Shown piece after piece: positions 59,327-64,000 of a DNA stretch of 64,000 bases (the first letter of the stretch is position 1; each line of letters begins with the position of its first letter). The position numbers and the translations under genes were made by a program. The notes below the pieces were generated by a model. That model made no database searches, had not been told where the DNA came from, and saw nothing but the letters and a program-made list of their open reading frames with translations. This DNA is from Paenibacillus sp. FSL K6-3182 (GTDB lineage: Bacteria > Bacillota > Bacilli > Paenibacillales > Paenibacillaceae), in assembly GCF_037976325.1 (NCBI RefSeq), contig NZ_CP150265.1:5655001-5719000 (forward strand), written 5' to 3'.

Positions 59327-61264
59327 TTATTGTTCTTTGTTTGCGATCTGCTTTTGCAGCTGCGAAATCAGCTCTGCAACTGGAATAGCGCCAAGATCGC
59401 CTTCACCGCGTTTCCTTACGGAGACGGCTTCAGCTTGCATTTCATTCTCGCCCACTACGAGCATATAAGGCGCTTTCTCCAGCTGAGCCTCACGAATTTT
59501 GTAGCCTAGCTTCTCATTGCGCAAATCACTTTCTACACGAATGCCGTTTTCTTGCAGCTGCTCGGCAACTTTACGCGCATATTCCTCATAAGCAGTCGAT
59601 ACTGGAATAACCTTCGCCTGTACTGGCGACAACCACAATGGAAGCGCGCCAGCAAAGTTCTCAAGCAAGAAAGCTGTCATTCTTTCCATTGTGCTTATAA
59701 TGCCGCGGTGGATAACGACCGGACGGTGCTTCTTGCCATCATCGCCGACATATTCAAGCTCGAAACGCTCAGGAAGCAAGAAATCAAGCTGTGCAGTCGA
59801 CAACGTTTCTTCTTTGCCAAGCGCCGTTTTAATTTGAACGTCAAGCTTAGGACCGTAAAATGCAGCTTCGCCTTCAGCCTCGAAGAATGGAAGCTCCAGC
59901 TCCTCAACCACTTCACGCAGCATGCGCTGTGACATTTCCCACATCTCATCATTTTGGAAATACTTTTCTGTATCCTTAGGATCACGATAAGATAAGCGGA
60001 AACGATACTCTTTAATTCCGAAATCTTCATACACTTTGCGGATCAAGTTAACCACGCGTGCAAATTCTTCTTTGATTTGATCCGGACGGCAGAAGATATG
60101 CGCATCATTTAGCGTCATGGCACGTACGCGGTGCAAGCCTGTAAGCGCGCCTGACATTTCATAGCGGTGCATTGTGCCAAGCTCAGCAATCCTAACAGGC
60201 AGGTCGCGGTAGCTGCGCATGTCGCTTTTGAACACCATCATATGGTGTGGACAGTTCATTGGACGAAGAACAAGCTCTTCGTTGTCCATAATCATTTTTG
60301 GGAACATATCCTCGCTGTAGTGCTCCCAGTGACCGGAGGTTTTATAAAGCTCCACATTTGCAAGCACTGGCGTATAAACATGCTCATAGCCCAGTCTTTC
60401 CTCAAGATCCACGATATAACGCTCCATTGTTCTGCGAAGCTTCGCGCCATTCGGCAGCCATAGCGGCAAGCCTTGGCCAACCTCACGTGAGAATGTAAAC
60501 ATTTTTAGCTCACGGCCTAGTTTACGGTGATCGCGTTTTTTAGCTTCCTCGAGGAAGTGAAGATGCTCATCCAATTGTGCTTTCTTAGGGAAAGCTGTTC
60601 CGTAAATACGCTGCAGCATTTTGTTTTTGGAATCTCCGCGCCAGTAGGCACCAGCTACGCTAAGCAGTTTAAATGCTTTAATACGGCCGGTAGATGGTAA
60701 ATGCGGTCCACGGCATAGATCGAAGAACTCTCCTTGGTCATACATCGTAATAACCGAATCAGCAGGAAGGTCACGAATAAGCTCCAGCTTCAAGTTATCA
60801 TCAAGCTCAGTGAAAATCGCAAGCGCCTCGTCTCTGCTAACTACACGACGACGAATGTCGATGTTTTGCTGAACGATTTTTTCCATTTCCTTCTCGATCT
60901 TCACAAGATCCTCTGGCGTCAACGATTGCTCCATATCAATATCATAGTAGAAGCCATCTTCGATAACCGGACCAATACCAAGCTTAACATTAGCATTGCC
61001 GTATATGCGTTTGATCGCTTGTGCCAGCAAGTGAGCTGTACTATGACGGTATACCTCAAGGCCGTCTGCCGAATCTACAGTAACGATTTCAATTGCAGCA
61101 TTGTTGTCGATAGGTGTGTATACATCGACTACTTTGCCATCGATTTTTCCGGCAATTGCATTTTTACGCAAACCCGAGCTGATCGAGCCTGCTACTTCTT
61201 CAATAGTTGTGCCAGCCGCATATTCTCTTACCGCGCCATCTGGCAAAGTGATTTGAATTGTCAT
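59327..61264 (-). CDS. thrS: Threonyl-tRNA synthetase
   Basis: 645-aa class II synthetase charging tRNA-Thr. Domains in order: TGS (about 1-62), editing domain with the HxxxH pair in [15 protein letters not shown] and [10 protein letters not shown], the class II core with zinc-binding residues in [10 protein letters not shown], motif 2 [10 protein letters not shown] region and motif 3, and an anticodon-binding domain near [29 protein letters not shown] precedes the ATG. A T-box leader upstream predicts induction by uncharged tRNA-Thr. ytxC lies upstream as in Bacillus. Confidence 0.97.
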   Translation of the reverse strand: MTIQITLPDGAVREYAAGTTIEEVAGSISSGLRKNAIAGKIDGKVVDVYTPIDNNAAIEIVTVDSADGLEVYRHSTAHLLAQAIKRIYGNANVKLGIGPVIEDGFYYDIDMEQSLTPEDLVKIEKEMEKIVQQNIDIRRRVVSRDEALAIFTELDDNLKLELIRDLPADSVITMYDQGEFFDLCRGPHLPSTGRIKAFKLLSVAGAYWRGDSKNKMLQRIYGTAFPKKAQLDEHLHFLEEAKKRDHRKLGRELKMFTFSREVGQGLPLWLPNGAKLRRTMERYIVDLEERLGYEHVYTPVLANVELYKTSGHWEHYSEDMFPKMIMDNEELVLRPMNCPHHMMVFKSDMRSYRDLPVRIAELGTMHRYEMSGALTGLHRVRAMTLNDAHIFCRPDQIKEEFARVVNLIRKVYEDFGIKEYRFRLSYRDPKDTEKYFQNDEMWEMSQRMLREVVEELELPFFEAEGEAAFYGPKLDVQIKTALGKEETLSTAQLDFLLPERFELEYVGDDGKKHRPVVIHRGIISTMERMTAFLLENFAGALPLWLSPVQAKVIPVSTAYEEYARKVAEQLQENGIRVESDLRNEKLGYKIREAQLEKAPYMLVVGENEMQAEAVSVRKRGEGDLGAIPVAELISQLQKQIANKEQ

Positions 61265-61712
61265 TTTGGTTCATCCTCCATTTTGTCCGTAAGCGAATTA
61301 CGCTTCCATTCATCATTTCAAGCAAAAAAGAGCACAAAAAAAGCACGCATCCCTAAAAAAGGGACGAGTGCTTGTGTGCTCGTGGTTCCACCCTACTTCG
61401 ACTGCTCTTTATTCCTAACGCAGCAGTCCTCGTATTATCTGGTAACGGAGATTTCCGGTACAGCATACTGCTATAGCGCTCAGCTTCATAAAAAACCTGC
61501 TATAGGTTGGGCCATACAGCTTCAAAGGGGTACGCCTGTGGACATTGTGGAAGGAAATTACAGCCAAGTTTCCTCTCTCTGGACCAAATATCATAAACAG
61601 ACACATGTCTTTTTCATTGCCGATTACATCGTATATGTGTGTCATTATAGCTCGACTTACGCGTTTGGTCAAGGCTATAAGCTTCAAATAGACATTAATT
61701 TCGTTAATTCGT
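61265..61712. other. 448-base gap holding the thrS T-box leader
   Basis: Between the ytxC stop and the thrS start. It contains the T-box leader (about 61334-61615) on the minus strand; nothing else is recognised. Open frames in it are by-products of the structured RNA. Confidence 0.75.
61334..61615 (-). ncRNA. T-box riboswitch leader of thrS
   Basis: The minus strand carries the T-box sequence AGGGTGGAACCACG (plus 61381-61394), the core of the antiterminator that reads the tRNA acceptor end. It is followed by a terminator (arms 61341-61354 and 61360-61373) with a T7 run. Upstream are a stem I apical motif (AGAGAGAGGAAA, then GGCTG) and a CCGGAAATCTCCGTTACC stem III-like element. A basal helix TGTGTCTG/CAGGCGTA can be drawn. 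The specifier codon was not assigned with confidence; ACA occurs next to the basal helix and ACC elsewhere, both Thr codons. The 5' boundary is approximate. Confidence 0.88.
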
Positions 61713-62645
61713 CTATGGCTGAACGAGTTCATCAAGGCTGCTGCTGCAGGATGCGCATTGCGTGCAAAGCGTGACCCGCTGGTCAAAAATCGTTTGAATC
61801 GTTCGAATCACTTGCATATCCTGCTGCCTCGTATGAATCGTAATATGCTTGGGAGATACAGCAATCAGCGAGCTGATTACCATGTCTTCAATGTTCATTT
61901 CCGTTTCAAGCATTTCGGCTACGATACGATCGGTTGGAGGGTTCGGATCAAGCGGTTGAAACTTTTCGTCATAGAGCATGAATTCATGACCGCCCTTATG
62001 CAGCAAATGCACCATAGGCAGCTTTGTATCTTGAAGAAACACAAAATATTTTAACAGGGAAATAAACTCCTGATATTGTTTATCGAGCACATACTCATCT
62101 AATGCATATTCCACGACTTCGGCTAGTTCCTTACGATAGGGCTCAAGCCTGAAGGTTGTAAACCCCTTTACATTAAGCTCCGTATTATCATGCAAAAAAA
62201 GCTCGACCTCAGCAGCCACTTTGCTTTTCCTTCTTAGGCGATCCGCATCCAAAAATCTCGTTCCGAGGCTATCCCATTCTTTCCCATGCAGCAAATCATG
62301 ACAATACCGCTCAATAGCAGCTGTATCGGCTGAACTGTTATGACGATACTTTCTGCGAATAATAGCAGCAAGCATCCCCGGCTCCATCTCACTTACCACA
62401 AATTCAGCTATGGCTAGTGACGCCGCTTTATATACAATGTGACCATGCGTTTTTAACTGAAAATGTGGCAACAGCGCTAGACAGCTTATATTTTGATCCG
62501 ATACCTGCTGAAACTCGATGACGGCTGTTTGCTCCGTTTTTGAGCCAATATGTAAATCGACGAGCGCTTGTTCCTTCAACAATTGAGTTAGTTTATTAAC
62601 CGACTTTTGGAGACTTGCAGGTAACGATACCGTGAATAGCTCCAT
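61713..62645 (-). CDS. ytxC: Putative sporulation protein YtxC
   Basis: 310-aa cytoplasmic protein of the YtxC family (uncharacterised, sporulation-associated). FVVSEMEPGMLAAIIRRKYRH, DLNVKGF-like NVKGFTTFRL and the VEYALDEYVLDKQYQEFISLL helix are typical, as is the Cys cluster CTQCASCSSS near the C-terminus. ATG 62645 follows AAAGGGGTGA; a longer upstream frame overlaps the mqnC terminator. The ytxC-thrS order matches Bacillus. The function is not known beyond the association. Confidence 0.88.
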   Translation of the reverse strand: MELFTVSLPASLQKSVNKLTQLLKEQALVDLHIGSKTEQTAVIEFQQVSDQNISCLALLPHFQLKTHGHIVYKAASLAIAEFVVSEMEPGMLAAIIRRKYRHNSSADTAAIERYCHDLLHGKEWDSLGTRFLDADRLRRKSKVAAEVELFLHDNTELNVKGFTTFRLEPYRKELAEVVEYALDEYVLDKQYQEFISLLKYFVFLQDTKLPMVHLLHKGGHEFMLYDEKFQPLDPNPPTDRIVAEMLETEMNIEDMVISSLIAVSPKHITIHTRQQDMQVIRTIQTIFDQRVTLCTQCASCSSSLDELVQP

Positions 62646-62735
62646 CAGCTCACCCCTTTCTTTCCTTATCAGTATATGGTGACGCGTTCGGGTATATACG
62701 ATGAAGACATTGGAATGTAAGGGAAGCAAGCATAC

Positions 62736-62787
62736 AAAAAAACGTTTGCCGAACCTCCCACTATGCAGCGAGAAGTTCAACAAACGT
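62736..62787 (-). terminator. Terminator after mqnC
   Basis: ACGTTTGCCGAAC (62742-62754) and GTTCAACAAACGT (62775-62787) pair with a two-base mismatch; on the minus strand a T7 run follows. Confidence 0.8.
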
Positions 62788-62818
62788 ATTGATACTGCTT
62801 ATATCGGTCTAAAAAGCA

Positions 62819-63955
62819 TTAATTTTGCATAACAAAATCGAGATCTGCTTTGTCGGATTCATTGTAAACCTTCAAAATATTATATTTCGTATCCCGTTGA
62901 GCCGGAATTTTGCCGCACTCGCGAATAAGCTGAAGAATAAGTTCAATGTTCACTTTATGTGTTGTTCCAGCTGCTGAAACGACATTTTCCTCAATCATGG
63001 TGCTTCCGAAGTCATTGCAGCCATAAGACAGTGATAACTTGCCCATTTCTGGCCCCATCGTTACCCAAGAGGATTGGAAATTCGGAATATTATCAAGCAT
63101 GATTCGGCTAGCTGCAACAATACGCAAATATTCCTCTGGCTTTGCTTTCTCAAGCTTCAGGTTTGTATTGTCTGGCTGGAAAGGCCACGAAATAAACGCT
63201 AGGAAACCCGTCGAATCATAATTGTTCGCGATACACTCATCTTGAGCATCACGGATGCGCAGCATATGTAATGCGCGCTCTTCAACGGTCTCGCCAAGAC
63301 CATAAACCATCGTTGCAGTCGTATTCATTCCATGACGGTGTGCAGACTTCATCACATCCATCCAGTCCGTCCAAGAGCCCTTCATGCGGCTGATCTTGCG
63401 GCGAGTGCGATCGTCCAAAATTTCAGCGCCGCCGCCAGGCAAAGAATCAAGTCCAGCATCATGCAGTTGTCTAATTACTTCATCGAGGGAGAGGCCGTCT
63501 GATACAACCTTCATCTTCTGAATTTCCGCTGGAGAGAACGAATGCATCGTTATGCCCGGGTAATGCTGTTTAATTTTGCGAAGCAGATCCAAATAATACG
63601 TAAACGGCAAATCAGGATTCGTACCGCCCTGCATCAAAATTTCAGTCCCGCCCACATCGATCGTTTCTTGAATTTTGCTCAAAATCGTATCGTCAGGCAG
63701 CACATATCCCTCTTTAGAGCCTGGAGCTCGATAAAATGCGCAAAAACGGCAATAAACATCACATACGTTCGTGTAGTTTACATTTCGACCAACAACAAAA
63801 GTCGTTATTGGATCTGGATGATGCTTGAGCATGATTTGATTGGCTACATGCCCCATCTTTTCAATCTGATCCGAAGCTAATAATTCCATGCCTTCTTCGA
63901 GCGAAACACGCTCGCCGCGCAACGCTTTATCCAAAATATGGTCCAACGTTCCCAT
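62819..63955 (-). CDS. mqnC: Cyclic dehypoxanthinyl futalosine synthase (menaquinone, futalosine pathway)
   Basis: 378-aa radical SAM enzyme that cyclises dehypoxanthinyl futalosine in menaquinone synthesis. The cluster motif CDVYCRFCAFYR (Cx3Cx2C) is near residue 65; ILMQGGTNPDL, LDSLPGGGAEIL and FISWPFQPDNTNL are typical of MqnC. ATG 63955 follows AGGAGG by nine bases, so the gene is complete; the frame continues to the window edge only without an RBS. Its presence points to the futalosine rather than the classical Men route. No other mqn gene is visible here. Confidence 0.92.
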   Translation of the reverse strand: MGTLDHILDKALRGERVSLEEGMELLASDQIEKMGHVANQIMLKHHPDPITTFVVGRNVNYTNVCDVYCRFCAFYRAPGSKEGYVLPDDTILSKIQETIDVGGTEILMQGGTNPDLPFTYYLDLLRKIKQHYPGITMHSFSPAEIQKMKVVSDGLSLDEVIRQLHDAGLDSLPGGGAEILDDRTRRKISRMKGSWTDWMDVMKSAHRHGMNTTATMVYGLGETVEERALHMLRIRDAQDECIANNYDSTGFLAFISWPFQPDNTNLKLEKAKPEEYLRIVAASRIMLDNIPNFQSSWVTMGPEMGKLSLSYGCNDFGSTMIEENVVSAAGTTHKVNIELILQLIRECGKIPAQRDTKYNILKVYNESDKADLDFVMQN

Positions 63956-64000
63956 TCCGCAAGACCTCCTTATTCCCGTTCTATTTATGCTAACCATCAC

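Noticed and set aside
60734..61774. Long open frame on the plus strand (346 codons)
   Set aside because: It lies antisense to thrS and its T-box leader, has no RBS and an unnatural composition; an artefact of the opposite strand.
61415..61786. Minus-strand frame of 123 codons between ytxC and thrS
   Set aside because: Falls within the structured T-box leader and overlaps the end of ytxC; no RBS.
1..64000. CRISPR arrays, insertion sequences, phage genes, tRNA and rRNA genes
   Set aside because: Scanned by eye; no regularly spaced repeats, transposase or integrase signatures or tRNA-like cloverleaf ends were found. Small RNAs without strong motifs could be missed.

Overview
The window looks like chromosomal DNA from a spore-forming, Gram-positive Paenibacillus or a close relative. 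The pointers are prkA, ytxC next to thrS with a T-box leader, a YhcN/YlaJ lipoprotein, a gamma-type small acid-soluble spore protein, an AbrB-type regulator, liaFSR, copper-amine-oxidase-like stalk domains, a Btr-type AraC/substrate-binding fusion, strong AGGAGG ribosome binding sites and many intrinsic terminators. The genus is inferred from gene content; no search could be run. No rRNA, tRNA, CRISPR array, phage or insertion sequence was recognised.

Layout. 1-4.8 kb: two paralogous Lrp/AsnC regulators flank an Old Yellow Enzyme, an MFS exporter and a serine hydrolase. 5.2-9.5 kb: a Fur-controlled ferric-siderophore uptake locus in which an AraC regulator gene reads in frame, without a stop, through a Fur box, promoter and RBS into the binding lipoprotein gene. 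Two FecCD permeases follow, then a remnant of an ABC exporter. 9.9-13.0 kb: a 1050-residue hybrid kinase with two different kinase cores. 13.2-16.3 kb: a secreted stalk-domain protein with two His-bearing repeats, then an ECF sigma/anti-sigma pair. 16.5-19.3 kb: a Btr-type regulator and a second Fur-controlled lipoprotein. 19.5-25.1 kb: a CUT1 sugar importer and two tandem GH16 glucanases.

25.5-29.8 kb: redox and Fe-S genes (FMN reductase, YumC-type reductase, SufR-like regulator, A-type Fe-S carrier, superoxide dismutase). 29.8-32.3 kb: two polysaccharide deacetylases and a YhcN/YlaJ lipoprotein. 32.5-35.9 kb: the transglutaminase / alpha-E / circularly permuted ATP-grasp trio. 36-39.2 kb: a globin-coupled chemoreceptor-like protein and prkA. 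39.4-48.9 kb: mostly housekeeping genes (DUF2161 nuclease-like protein, aminotransferase, abrB-like, trmL, a PhoB-like regulator, serC, a GSI-beta-like glnA with a GlnR/TnrA-type box, aroF, ispH).

48.9-56.3 kb is an envelope-stress block: an HtrA-type protease with a two-component system, a YugN-like gene, and liaFSR with a perfect inverted repeat of LiaR/VraR type upstream. 56.5-64 kb: amtB, a coiled-coil hypothetical, the SASP, a 3D-domain protein, thrS with its T-box, ytxC and mqnC.

The main themes are iron acquisition (three or four Fur boxes, no dedicated ATPase in the window), envelope stress sensing, nitrogen control and sporulation. The most unusual item is the AraC-lipoprotein reading frame: deleting one A from an A5 run would restore a stop exactly at the end of the AraC domain.
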